Shown here piece by piece: positions 51,304 to 61,151 of a stretch of DNA of 64,000 bases. Position numbers and translations under genes: made by a program. Under the pieces are notes generated by a model. It saw only the letters and a program-made list of their open reading frames with translations, searched no databases and was not told the DNA's origin. This DNA comes from SAR324 cluster bacterium REDSEA-S27_B3 (GTDB lineage Bacteria > SAR324 > NAC60-12). Positions within the stretch are counted from its first letter, which is position 1; every line of letters begins with the position of its first letter. Where the stretch lies: NCBI GenBank assembly GCA_001627865.1, contig LUQO01000045.1, positions 37,728 to 101,727 on the forward strand, given 5' to 3'.

Positions 51304-52050
51304 TCAGATACAGCGTCCTCCATCAACTTCAACACAACTCCCGGTAACCATTTCTGCTTCATCAGAACACAAAAATAAGGCCGCGTTAGCCATGTCGCTA
51401 GGCAAACTCAAGCGCCCCCATGGAATGCTGGAAACAAACTGTTTTCGTTTTTCAGGTGTATCTTCTCCCATAAACAGATGCAGCATTCCTGTTTCGCCGG
51501 CAACAGGATTGATGGCATTCACACGTATTTTATCCGGTGCCAGTTCAATTGCCATGGCTTTGGTGGCAGTTATCATTGAGCCTTTGGAAGTATTGTACCA
51601 TGCCAACCCCGGACGCGGACGCACTCCTGCGGTTGAGGCCACATTCAAAATCACTCCATGCCCCTGCTTCTTCATCAGTGGTACACAGTGATGTGCTGTT
51701 AAATAAACAGATTTCACATTGACTGCAAAAATCTGATCAAATTCCTTTTCCGTGACTTCTGTCATAGGTTTATTGCGATGTGTAGTACCGGCGTTGTTAA
51801 CCAGAATATCAATACGCTCCCACCGCTTAATCGTTTGTTCAATCATTAGAGAAACTTCATCGTTCACACTGACATCACCATTGACTGCCATAGCGTTTTT
51901 ACCAATTTCTGCTGCCACCATTTCAGCTGCTGGTCCATTGATATCCGCAATCACGACCTTAGCCCCCTCCTGTGCAAAACGCTCAGCAATCCCTCTTCCA
52001 AATCCGGAACCGGCACCAGTCACAATGGCTATTTTATCTTTCAGACGCAT
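51304..52050 (-). CDS. short-chain dehydrogenase/reductase
   Basis: AIVTGAGSGFGRGIAERFAQEGAKVVIADING; NNAGTTHR; YNTSKGSM; C-term VTGSCVEVDGGRCI. Confidence 0.93.
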   Translation of the reverse strand: MRLKDKIAIVTGAGSGFGRGIAERFAQEGAKVVIADINGPAAEMVAAEIGKNAMAVNGDVSVNDEVSLMIEQTIKRWERIDILVNNAGTTHRNKPMTEVTEKEFDQIFAVNVKSVYLTAHHCVPLMKKQGHGVILNVASTAGVRPRPGLAWYNTSKGSMITATKAMAIELAPDKIRVNAINPVAGETGMLHLFMGEDTPEKRKQFVSSIPWGRLSLPSDMANAALFLCSDEAEMVTGSCVEVDGGRCI

Positions 52051-52052
52051 CT

Positions 52053-53501
52053 CTATTCTCCATGTTGAATTGCAACGGTTTTAAGAACAGAAAAGCCATA
52101 AAGCGCTTCAAATCCTTTCTCCCTTCCATGCCCACTAAGTTTTACACCACCAAAGGGCAGTTCAACTCCGCCTCCTGCACCATAGTTGTTGATAAAAACC
52201 TGTCCGGATTTTAGTTTTTTTGCCATACGGAATTGACGTGCCCCGTCTTTTGTCCATACACCAGAAACCAGGCCATACGCTGTCCCGTTTGCCAGCTCAA
52301 GTGCTTCATCCTCATCTCCGAATGACATCACTGTGAGTACAGGCCCAAACAATTCATGCTGCGCAACAGAATGATCAGCAGGAACATCCCGGATCAGCAG
52401 CGGTTTAACATAATTTCCTCCGGAAGGCGCGTCATCCACAATTGTGCCCTGCGCGGCAAAGTTCAATCCGTCTGATCTGGCTTCTGCAATAAACTTTTCC
52501 AATCGTACTTTTTGTTCCGGACTAATCAGCGGTCCGCAATCCAGATCTCTTGAGGCTGGACCAGCCTGTAATTGTTGAAATTTTTCCGTAAGCATTTTTA
52601 CAAGGTTTTCATAAATTGGTTTTTCAATCAAAACTCGACTGGCCGCGGAGCAGGTTTGACCGCAATTCTGAATTGCAGCATTTACCAGAAAAGACAGAGC
52701 TTTCTCTAAATTCGCGTCAGCAAAAACAATTTGAGGTGATTTACCTCCCAGTTCAAGTGTAACTGGAACCGCGTTTTTTGCCGCCGCTCTCTGCACCAAC
52801 TCACCAACTTCAGTTGAACCCGTGAAAGACAAATGATCTATGCCTTGATGATTGATAAGAGCCTCACCCGCTTCCTCACCAAGTCCGGTAATTATATTTA
52901 ATACTCCTGGAGGAAATCCGGCTTGTCTGAAAAGCTCGCCAATCATCAACGCTGTTTGAGAAGCTTCTTCGCCAGGCTTGAGAACACAGGCGTTTCCCAT
53001 TGTCAATGCTCCTCCGATGGTACGACCGATTATCTGAAGAGGATAATTCCATGGAATTATGTGTCCTGTCACACCATGCGGTTCCCGAAGAGTCAGTACA
53101 GTGTAACCTTGCTGATAAGGGATTGTTTCTCCATGTACCTTATCTGCGGCACCGCCGTAGAATTCGAAGTATCTGGCACAGGCTTTAACATCAACTCGTG
53201 CCTGTCTCAATGGTTTTCCAACATCACGGGCTTCCATTTCAGTAAGTTCATCTTCATTTTCAAGAATTAATTTACTTAATTTTTGCAGCAACCGCCCACG
53301 TTCTGCCGCAGTGGTTTTCCCCCACTTACCTTCAATCGCGTTTTGCGCTGACTGTACCGCACGGTCAACATCCTTAGCCGTCCCCCTGGCAATACGTTCA
53401 AATTCGATCCCGTCACTGGGGTTAATCGTCGCAATGGTTTCTGAGGAATCAGATGAAAGCCATTCTCCGTCAATCAGTATTTTCCCTTGATAATTATTCA
53501 T
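52053..53501 (-). CDS. aldehyde dehydrogenase
   Basis: GVTGHIIPWNYPLQIIGRTIGGALTMGNACVLKPGEEAS; VTLELGGKSPQIVFADA; NCGQTCSAASRV. Confidence 0.95.
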   Translation of the reverse strand: MNNYQGKILIDGEWLSSDSSETIATINPSDGIEFERIARGTAKDVDRAVQSAQNAIEGKWGKTTAAERGRLLQKLSKLILENEDELTEMEARDVGKPLRQARVDVKACARYFEFYGGAADKVHGETIPYQQGYTVLTLREPHGVTGHIIPWNYPLQIIGRTIGGALTMGNACVLKPGEEASQTALMIGELFRQAGFPPGVLNIITGLGEEAGEALINHQGIDHLSFTGSTEVGELVQRAAAKNAVPVTLELGGKSPQIVFADANLEKALSFLVNAAIQNCGQTCSAASRVLIEKPIYENLVKMLTEKFQQLQAGPASRDLDCGPLISPEQKVRLEKFIAEARSDGLNFAAQGTIVDDAPSGGNYVKPLLIRDVPADHSVAQHELFGPVLTVMSFGDEDEALELANGTAYGLVSGVWTKDGARQFRMAKKLKSGQVFINNYGAGGGVELPFGGVKLSGHGREKGFEALYGFSVLKTVAIQHGE

Positions 53502-53517
53502 GTCTTAAGTTCTTTAA

Positions 53518-54408
53518 TTATTGTTTGTTGCTCTTGTTCAAGGCCTCCAGCCGTGCAATTAAACTGGAAGTATCCCAGCGATTTCCTCCAAGTGCCTGAA
53601 CCTCAGAATAAAATTGATCTACCAATGCTGCTACAGGCAAATGAGCTTTATTTGCACGTGCCTCTTCCAATGCAATTGCTAAATCTTTTCTCATCCAGTC
53701 CACAGCAAACCCATGATCAAAAAAGTTTTCGTTCATGGTTTTGTAACGGTTCTCCATTTGCCAGGATTGAGCAGCACCTTTGGAAATGGTTTCAATCACT
53801 GCTTCCACATCCAAACCAACTGCTTTTGCAAAATGAATCCCTTCGGCCAGTCCCTGTACAAGTCCGGCAATGCAGATCTGATTTACCATCTTGGTCAACT
53901 GGCCATAGCCCACTGGCCCAAGCAGCTTAACCATTTTGGCATAGTTCTGAATTAACGGTTCAGCTCTAGTGAAGCTTTGCTGATCACCTCCAACCATTAC
54001 AGTCAGGATTCCATTTTCCGCCCCGGCCTGTCCCCCGGAAACTGGAGCGTCTAGTGACGTACAATCAAGCTGTTGAGCTGCATCAGACAATTCACGCGCT
54101 ACTTTTGCTGATGCAGTGGTATGATCTACAAACACCGTTCCGGAATTCATTCCGGAAAAAGCTCCATCTTTGCCGGTGGTTACTGAACGCAAATCATCAT
54201 CATTACCCACACAGGCAAAAACATAATTAGCGTTTTCAGCAGCCTCTGCCGGAGTCATGGCAAGTTTACCTCCATACTCTTTTACCCATTTTTCTGCTTT
54301 AGTGGTAGTGCGGTTATACACTGTTACGTTATGGCCGGCTTTAGCTAAAAATCCTGCCATCGGATAACCCATCACACCAAGTCCTATAAATGCTGTATTT
54401 TCAGACAT
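53518..54408 (-). CDS. NAD-binding beta-hydroxyacid dehydrogenase (GarR/HIBADH family)
   Basis: FIGLGVMGYPMAGFLAKAGHNVTVYNRT; DAPVSGGQAGAENGILTVMVGG; GQLTKMVNQICIAG. Confidence 0.93.
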   Translation of the reverse strand: MSENTAFIGLGVMGYPMAGFLAKAGHNVTVYNRTTTKAEKWVKEYGGKLAMTPAEAAENANYVFACVGNDDDLRSVTTGKDGAFSGMNSGTVFVDHTTASAKVARELSDAAQQLDCTSLDAPVSGGQAGAENGILTVMVGGDQQSFTRAEPLIQNYAKMVKLLGPVGYGQLTKMVNQICIAGLVQGLAEGIHFAKAVGLDVEAVIETISKGAAQSWQMENRYKTMNENFFDHGFAVDWMRKDLAIALEEARANKAHLPVAALVDQFYSEVQALGGNRWDTSSLIARLEALNKSNKQ

Positions 54409-54773
54409 ATTTCCTTATTTGAATTTCTGGTTAATATTCAATATCATAAGCATCAGAATAAATTAATGATTCCCATGTCAGTTTTACTTTTTTCATGACT
54501 AAGCCTGGCGGGGATTTAACTCGTTTGAGTATTGACAAGTTTAAAATCATATCCTATTAATCATGTTTAAAGTAAATAGATACTAAAATTTGATCAATGA
54601 TAGTTTAGTTCGTGTAATCTTATTTACAAGTCTGATATCCGGCTGGAACTATGTATCAAAACAAATTGTGATTTTTTACTGGACATTTGGTGCTATACTT
54701 TTTTAATCTGTGCGGTCAAATCAGAAAGGTTTTATAAAGTCAGTACAGCGTTGTTCTCAAACCTCAAAATCAA

Positions 54774-55472
54774 ATGCTTCAAATGAATGAGGGTGATGCG
54801 GTAGCAGTAATTGTTGCGGCAGGTCAGGGATCCCGCATGGGAGCAAATCACAATAAATTGCTTCTTCAGTTAGGAAAACGTACAATACTGGAGACTAGCC
54901 TTGAACCCTTTTTACTTCATCCAAGAATCCGAAAAATTTTTTTGGCAACAGCTCCTCAGGATCAACAAAAAATAAACAAGTTCATATCCGAAGAAGTTGT
55001 CCTGGTTAAAGGCGGCAAGCGCCGTCAGGACTCTGTGCATAATGCTTTGCAAGAGTTAATGCGGGAAAACCCGATTCCGGAAGTTGTTTTGATACACGAT
55101 GGAGCACGTCCCTTTTGTAATGCAAATCTGATAGATCGCATTTTAGACTCAGCATGGAAAGATGATGCGGCAATGCCGGTACTGCCCATTATGGATACGA
55201 TCCGCCATATATCGGAGCAAAAAAGCAATGTTGTCAATCGCAGGGCGTTATTTGCTGTGCAAACTCCACAAGGATTTCGCACTAAATTAATTTATGATGC
55301 TTCATTGCAGGCGCAGCAAAATAACTGGGAAGTTACAGATGATGCATCACTGCTAGAAAAATGTGGTAAAAAAGTTTCGTCAGTTGAAGGGATTCCTCAT
55401 AATCTGAAAATTACTACTCCTGCTGATTTGGAGCAGGCAAAAGGGATTCTTAAATCAATGAATCTTAGCTGA
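54774..55472 (+). CDS. ispD: 2-C-methyl-D-erythritol 4-phosphate cytidylyltransferase
   Basis: VAVIVAAGQGSRMGANHNKLLLQLGKRTILE; IHDGARPF; QTPQGFR; ITTPADLEQAKGIL. Confidence 0.95.
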   Translation: MLQMNEGDAVAVIVAAGQGSRMGANHNKLLLQLGKRTILETSLEPFLLHPRIRKIFLATAPQDQQKINKFISEEVVLVKGGKRRQDSVHNALQELMRENPIPEVVLIHDGARPFCNANLIDRILDSAWKDDAAMPVLPIMDTIRHISEQKSNVVNRRALFAVQTPQGFRTKLIYDASLQAQQNNWEVTDDASLLEKCGKKVSSVEGIPHNLKITTPADLEQAKGILKSMNLS

Positions 55473-55500
55473 ATCAAATAATTATTTTCACGACACGGGC

Positions 55501-58227
55501 ATGATTTCCTGTTTATCTTTTCTTTCCAAAAGTCTCCTGAGACATCACCTCCTGAAAGGATTGCTTTTGCTGTGTCTGTTTCTGTTTCAATTTGCCCTGC
55601 CTTTTGAAATTGAAGCAGCAAAAAAATCCAAGGTTACAATCAATCTTCCTCAAACACTTATCCTCAAAGAGTTCATCAAAATCATTTCAGAAAAGACAGG
55701 GACTGTTTTTGTTTACGAAGAAAAGAATATGCGTGGTCAAATGTCCATCACAGCCCCTCGTAATTTCAAAGTGACCCAAGAGGATGCCTTTTTCTTCTTT
55801 GAAAAAATACTTGCCAGTCAGGGACTGACTATGGTTCGCAAAGACAGAAGCAATGTTGTTGAAATACTGCCGGCAGCAGAAGCACGATTCTCTAAACTGC
55901 CCATTTCACGTGACAGAAAAAAGTTCAAATCAAAAGGCGGTAACTATGTGATGCGCCTGATACCAATTTTTCACGCGGACCTGAAAGGAATTCAAACGAC
56001 TTTGCAGCCTATTTTTTCAAAAACAGGAGCACTACTGGCTTATGAACCGTTGAACACATTAATTGTAATTGATGTTGAATCAAACGTCAGCAGAATCGTG
56101 GAACTTATTGATATGCTGGACACATCAGCGCCTGAAGGCATAGAGCAGATAGTAACTTTGCAGCAAATAGTGCATAACGATGTTGCTGAAATTCACAAAA
56201 CAGTTTCAGAATTATTTTCCAACCTTGTACGCAGAGGCAAACCGACCAAATTTAAGCTGCTGATCGAGGCACGTTTAAACTCACTGTTTATCGTGGCCAA
56301 TCGTGAAATTACCGATGAAATCATTGAACTGATTGAACAGGTTGACGTGCCGGTTGAAGGCGCAACAACAACAATTCATGAACTGAAATATTCTGAAGCA
56401 ACAAAACTTGTTCCTCTGATTACAACAGTTTTTCCAAAAACCGCTTCTATCAAAATTGTCCCATTTGCACCATTGAACGCGCTGATTATTATTACAAATC
56501 TTGTAACGACCAGGCAAATAATTGAACTGGTAAATCAACTTGATATTCCACGCGGCAACCGTCAAATAAAACTTCAGCTGCTGAATTATGCTGCAGCCAC
56601 AACATTGGCTCCTTTGCTATCGAAAATTTTTGCAGATAAGGTTGTTGCCGGGAAAGGCGAAGGAGAAACCGCAGCCGGCAGCCTGGTCAAAATTATCGCG
56701 GAACCACGACTGAATGCACTGATTATCATTGCGGACCGTCTGGCAACAGATCGAGTGCTCCAGCTGATTGCAAAACTTGACACAGAGCAGGGATCCTCGG
56801 GTGAAATTCAATTAAAGCTGGTGCAACTGGAATACACTTCCGCCAAGAGGATGGCCAGTCTGCTGACAAAAATATTTTCTGATCGAGTTGTTGCAGGAAA
56901 AGGTGAAGGAAAAACTGCCAAAACAAGTCCGATAAAAATAATTGAAGAAGAACGACTGAACGCGTTGATCATCATAGCTGGACGTCTGGAAATTGAACGA
57001 ATATTATCATTAATAACACAGTTGGATGTCTATCAGGACAGCGGAAAAATTCAAAGTAATTTTAAGCTGTATCAGCTCCAGCATGCGGTGGCAAAAGACA
57101 TGGCTGTTTTGCTTAAAGAGGTTACTGGAAAGATTTCGGAAATTGCCCGTAAAGATGTAAAACAAAAGCCCGAAGCACAGGAACAGGCAAATATTGCTGC
57201 TTCAGTCACTCAATCTGAAATTTCAATCAGCGCGGATGAGGCTACCAATTCACTTTTGATATTTGCGCCATCGGACGCCTTCAAAACATTGGATCAGATC
57301 ATACGTGACCTTGATGTTCCGAGAATGCAGGTCTATGTGGAGGCACTTGTGATGGAGGTTTCACTTACAAAAAGTCTTGATTTAGGCATCAACTGGAAAG
57401 CCTCCGGTGCAACCAATCGTAACAGGGTGATTACAGGTGGTTTTCCGGGAGGAGGAGCTTTCACCGGAGATGCAACCACGGGAGGAACCGCCGCGGTTGC
57501 TGCTGACAGTGCGACAATAGGTGTCTTGAACGGTAATACAATCAGTCTGGGAGGAAAAGAATTTTTTAGTTTTGGTGCATTTGTCAAAGCCGTTCAGAAT
57601 AATAATGATGTGAATGTTCTGGCAAACCCACAGTTAATGATTCTGAACAATCCCCAGGAAGGTGAAGTACCAAACATTAACGTTGTTTCTGTTGTACCGG
57701 TTTCACCAAAAACTGTCACTAGTGCCAGTAACATTTCCACAAAAGAATACCAATTCAAGGAAGTTGGTATCAAACTTGAAATTAAACCGCAGATCAGCGG
57801 AGAGAACAGTATTCGACTTGATATTGCCCAGGAATCAAGTGATGTAGTCAATCCTGGTGCAGAAGCAATAACCATCTTCAAGAGAACTATCAAAACTTCT
57901 GTAATTGCAGAGGATGGTGAAATCATTGTTCTTGGTGGTTTGATCAAAGAAAAAGTTGCTCGTAACCAAAGTAAGATCCCCGGATTTGGTGATCTTCCTC
58001 TAATCGGCTGGTTCTTTCGCAGTAAACAGGATCAATTCGAGAAAATAAATCTGCTGATTTTTATCAGGCCATCCATAATTCGAACACAAAAAGATATAGA
58101 AAAAATTAATCAACGTGCCAGCTCCCGTTACAGAAAAGCACAGGAACTTGATAAGGTTTCAAATCAAGTTCAGAAAGACATGGGTCTTCCAAAACTTTCC
58201 GAAGAAACAGAAAGTGTTGAGGAATAA
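55501..58227 (+). CDS. gspD: type II secretion system secretin GspD with expanded N-domain array
   Basis: Repeated N1-type modules (LNALIIIADRLATDRVLQLIAKLD etc.) and secretin core VYVEALVMEVSLTKSLDLGINWKASG...GEIIVLGGLIKEKVARNQSKIPGFGDLPLIGWFFRSK. Confidence 0.93.
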   Translation: MISCLSFLSKSLLRHHLLKGLLLLCLFLFQFALPFEIEAAKKSKVTINLPQTLILKEFIKIISEKTGTVFVYEEKNMRGQMSITAPRNFKVTQEDAFFFFEKILASQGLTMVRKDRSNVVEILPAAEARFSKLPISRDRKKFKSKGGNYVMRLIPIFHADLKGIQTTLQPIFSKTGALLAYEPLNTLIVIDVESNVSRIVELIDMLDTSAPEGIEQIVTLQQIVHNDVAEIHKTVSELFSNLVRRGKPTKFKLLIEARLNSLFIVANREITDEIIELIEQVDVPVEGATTTIHELKYSEATKLVPLITTVFPKTASIKIVPFAPLNALIIITNLVTTRQIIELVNQLDIPRGNRQIKLQLLNYAAATTLAPLLSKIFADKVVAGKGEGETAAGSLVKIIAEPRLNALIIIADRLATDRVLQLIAKLDTEQGSSGEIQLKLVQLEYTSAKRMASLLTKIFSDRVVAGKGEGKTAKTSPIKIIEEERLNALIIIAGRLEIERILSLITQLDVYQDSGKIQSNFKLYQLQHAVAKDMAVLLKEVTGKISEIARKDVKQKPEAQEQANIAASVTQSEISISADEATNSLLIFAPSDAFKTLDQIIRDLDVPRMQVYVEALVMEVSLTKSLDLGINWKASGATNRNRVITGGFPGGGAFTGDATTGGTAAVAADSATIGVLNGNTISLGGKEFFSFGAFVKAVQNNNDVNVLANPQLMILNNPQEGEVPNINVVSVVPVSPKTVTSASNISTKEYQFKEVGIKLEIKPQISGENSIRLDIAQESSDVVNPGAEAITIFKRTIKTSVIAEDGEIIVLGGLIKEKVARNQSKIPGFGDLPLIGWFFRSKQDQFEKINLLIFIRPSIIRTQKDIEKINQRASSRYRKAQELDKVSNQVQKDMGLPKLSEETESVEE

Positions 58228-58266
58228 TTTTCCCCTTTTCTACCTTGAATATTGAGTTTGTAAGCT

Positions 58267-59121
58267 ATGGAGCGTGAGCATACCAGCGTTGAGATCCCCA
58301 AAATTTTTCCAAACCCGGAAAACCCTCTGGAAATTAAATTCCCATATTTTGAAGGACCGCTGGATCTGCTTCTGCATCTTATACGCAAAAAAGAAGTTTC
58401 CATCGAGGAGGTGCTGCTCTCAGAATTAACAACCTCTTATTTGGAATATGTTGAGATCATGCAGTCGATCAATCTTGATCTGGCAGGAGAATTCCTTGAA
58501 ATTGCCGCCATGTTGATATTGATCAAGTCCCGGCATTTGCTTCCACGTGCTCCGGAAGATTTGGAAGAAATTGAAGAAGAAGATCCGGAAGAAATTTTAC
58601 GTAGGAGACTGCTTGAATATCAGCATTATAAGGACGCGGCTTTTGAGCTTGGTTCACTGGATATTTTAGGGCGTGATGTATTTCAACGACCTGAAAACGT
58701 GGAGCTAGTGGCAGATTCTGAAGAAGTTGATCCGGAATATGAAGACATTTCAGTGTCCGCGTTGATGGAAGCTTTTGAACGTGTGATGAAACGTCTTCCC
58801 AAACAAACCAGACATTTTGTTGAATCAGAAACTATACGGATTGAAGATCGAATTGAAGAGATGATACTGTTTTTTATGAAAAATCAGCACTGTCTTTTTG
58901 AAGAACTGTTTGCCGGTGATAAATCCAAGTTATGGTTCATCATTACCTTCATGGCAATACTGGAAATGGCGCGATTGCGTATTATAACAATTGTGCAGGT
59001 TGAACAGATTGGTGCTATTCACTGCACCGTGCATGAAAATTTCGATCAGAACATCATTGACTGGTACAACCTGCAAAGTAATGATGAACAAGAAGAACCG
59101 GCTATGTTAAAAGCAAGCTGA
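58267..59121 (+). CDS. scpA: segregation and condensation protein A
   Basis: IKFPYFEGPLDLLLHLIRKKEVSIEEVLLSELTTSYLEYVEIMQSINLDLAGEFLEIAAMLILIKSRHLLP. Confidence 0.95.
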   Translation: MEREHTSVEIPKIFPNPENPLEIKFPYFEGPLDLLLHLIRKKEVSIEEVLLSELTTSYLEYVEIMQSINLDLAGEFLEIAAMLILIKSRHLLPRAPEDLEEIEEEDPEEILRRRLLEYQHYKDAAFELGSLDILGRDVFQRPENVELVADSEEVDPEYEDISVSALMEAFERVMKRLPKQTRHFVESETIRIEDRIEEMILFFMKNQHCLFEELFAGDKSKLWFIITFMAILEMARLRIITIVQVEQIGAIHCTVHENFDQNIIDWYNLQSNDEQEEPAMLKAS

Positions 59122-59275
59122 GTCTGCAAAAACCTTTTTTTACACGAATATTCCAGAACAGTTCGTACACAAAACCTACTCCCCTGAAGACTGGAAAATT
59201 TATTTCCGGCTGAAAAAATTTCTTTAGTAAAAGAATGTGTGGATGTACTTTAAAACCCTAATTTCATGGTAAAAA

Positions 59276-60556
59276 ATGTTCCGGATTTTAGTGCTGAATT
59301 TTATTTTCTCCGGAATTACTGCTTTTCTTTTACCAACCCTTTTGTTGGGGCATCAGCCGTCCGGTCTTAAAATAATCGCGACTGTACTTTCCAAAACATG
59401 TCCCCTGCCTGATGGACCGGACATGACTATTGATTCTCCGGACTCAATTCTTAAATCAGTCACAAATCCATCCTGTCCCAAACTGGGTGATAAACAGCTT
59501 ATACAGACTGCCATCCTCAATCAAGGCAAGTCCTCAATACATGCAGGTGTTGAAATAGTAGTTAAGGTTGACGGCCAGGAATTGAAGAAAAAACGGCACC
59601 GTAAAGTATATACGATTCAAGCTGGAGACACTGCAAGGGTGCTGCATGAAATTAATCTGGAAAATACTGGACGCTATCAAATTATAGTACGTATCTGGGA
59701 TACCCGCTTCAAACGTATTTTGATTGACACCCAAAGCGGTGATGAACGCCTTTTTTACATTGCCTCCCCTCAGGATATTGAAGTCGCGAAAACACAATTG
59801 TCTTCAGGAGTGATAGTTTCCGGGAAACGCATTATTACACCACTTAAATTCGATCCTCCCGATTTACGTTGGGAATCTGTACAGGTGCTGCCAAAACATG
59901 CTCTGCGTGGTGAGAAACTTCGCTTACGCTTGAATTTGATCAATGCGGGCGGAGACATTGTGCAGGATGTCACAACTAAGGTCCAGTATTACAATGTCAA
60001 GCAGCCGATGAGAAAGTCTGTAATTGCTGTACCTCGTGCTCGAGTTATGGCTCCGGGAGAAATTATTACTTTTGATCTTGAGTACATTTTGCCGGAAGAC
60101 CAACTGTTGGGCAATTACCAAATCATTGCGACTGTTGACCCGGAAAATGAGATTGAGGAACTAAAGGAACAGAATAATGCCGCAAAATCAAATGTCATAC
60201 GGCTCAGTGATATCAAGCTGCTTCTGCCAAGTGATAAATTTACATTTGAGGAAAATGGGCTCTTCCTTTTTCAATGGGACAGTCTTGCTTTCAGTGAGTT
60301 TAAAATTCAGGTTGGTGTAGATGAAAAATTTGAAGATAGCGGTTCATATTTTGATCTGCCTCAGGGAAACCGCTGGATTGCTGACAAAGAGCTGGTACCA
60401 TTAGCAGGAGAACTACCGGGAATGGCAATGGGTTTGATGAGAGCAAAAGAAAAAAATCAGCTTTACTGGCGAGTGATCGGACGTCAAGCCAGCGGAAGAC
60501 AGGCAATTTCCGGAATTCGCATCTTTGCTATAACTCCGGTTAATTCTGAAAGCTAA
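59276..60556 (+). CDS. CARDB-like domain-containing exported protein
   Basis: N-term hydrophobic segment; CARDB-like TVDPENEIEELKEQNNAAKSNVIRL and LRLRLNLINAGGDIVQDVTTKV. Confidence 0.65.
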   Translation: MFRILVLNFIFSGITAFLLPTLLLGHQPSGLKIIATVLSKTCPLPDGPDMTIDSPDSILKSVTNPSCPKLGDKQLIQTAILNQGKSSIHAGVEIVVKVDGQELKKKRHRKVYTIQAGDTARVLHEINLENTGRYQIIVRIWDTRFKRILIDTQSGDERLFYIASPQDIEVAKTQLSSGVIVSGKRIITPLKFDPPDLRWESVQVLPKHALRGEKLRLRLNLINAGGDIVQDVTTKVQYYNVKQPMRKSVIAVPRARVMAPGEIITFDLEYILPEDQLLGNYQIIATVDPENEIEELKEQNNAAKSNVIRLSDIKLLLPSDKFTFEENGLFLFQWDSLAFSEFKIQVGVDEKFEDSGSYFDLPQGNRWIADKELVPLAGELPGMAMGLMRAKEKNQLYWRVIGRQASGRQAISGIRIFAITPVNSES

Positions 60557-60600
60557 TGAATATTGTTAATTTTTTTTAGACAATCAAGTCATCCTGCGAA

Positions 60601-60999
60601 ATGCTGCTGAAACTGTTTCTCGCATTCACTATCATACCGATAGCTGAAATCTATCTGCTGATCAAAATAGGAACAGTGTTTGGAGCATTCACCTCAATTG
60701 CGCTGGTCATTCTCACAGGTTTTTTGGGAGCATATCTGGCTCGTATTCAGGGCTTGCAAACACTATATCGAATACAGGAAAGCCTGCGTGAAGGCAGGAT
60801 GCCTTCCGGAGAACTTCTGGATGCCCTGCTGATTGGAATAGCCGGCCTTGTTTTATTGACTCCAGGGTTTTTAACAGACGCAGTTGGCTTCATGCTGCTG
60901 ATCCCCGCCACAAGAAACGCGATAAAAATTTGGTTGCGGCGGCAAATAGAAATCAGATATATGTCTGACCGTCCGGAAGATATTATTATTGACCAGTAG
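60601..60999 (+). CDS. fxsA: FxsA family membrane protein
   Basis: FLAFTIIPIAEIYLLIKIGTVFGAFTSIALVILTGFLGAYLARIQGLQTL...ALLIGIAGLVLLTPGFLTDAVGFMLLIPATR. Confidence 0.93.
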   Translation: MLLKLFLAFTIIPIAEIYLLIKIGTVFGAFTSIALVILTGFLGAYLARIQGLQTLYRIQESLREGRMPSGELLDALLIGIAGLVLLTPGFLTDAVGFMLLIPATRNAIKIWLRRQIEIRYMSDRPEDIIIDQ

Positions 61000-61151
61000 C
61001 ACATCATTAAAATCCTCATCCCCTCCTCAAAACTTCTCCTCAATCACATTTTTTCGGCTGAAAATCTTGCCCTTTAATAAAGATTTGTTACCTTATTCTC
61101 AGTAAGCAAGTAAATTTTTTCAATCAAACACTGCATAAGAATGGAGTAACT

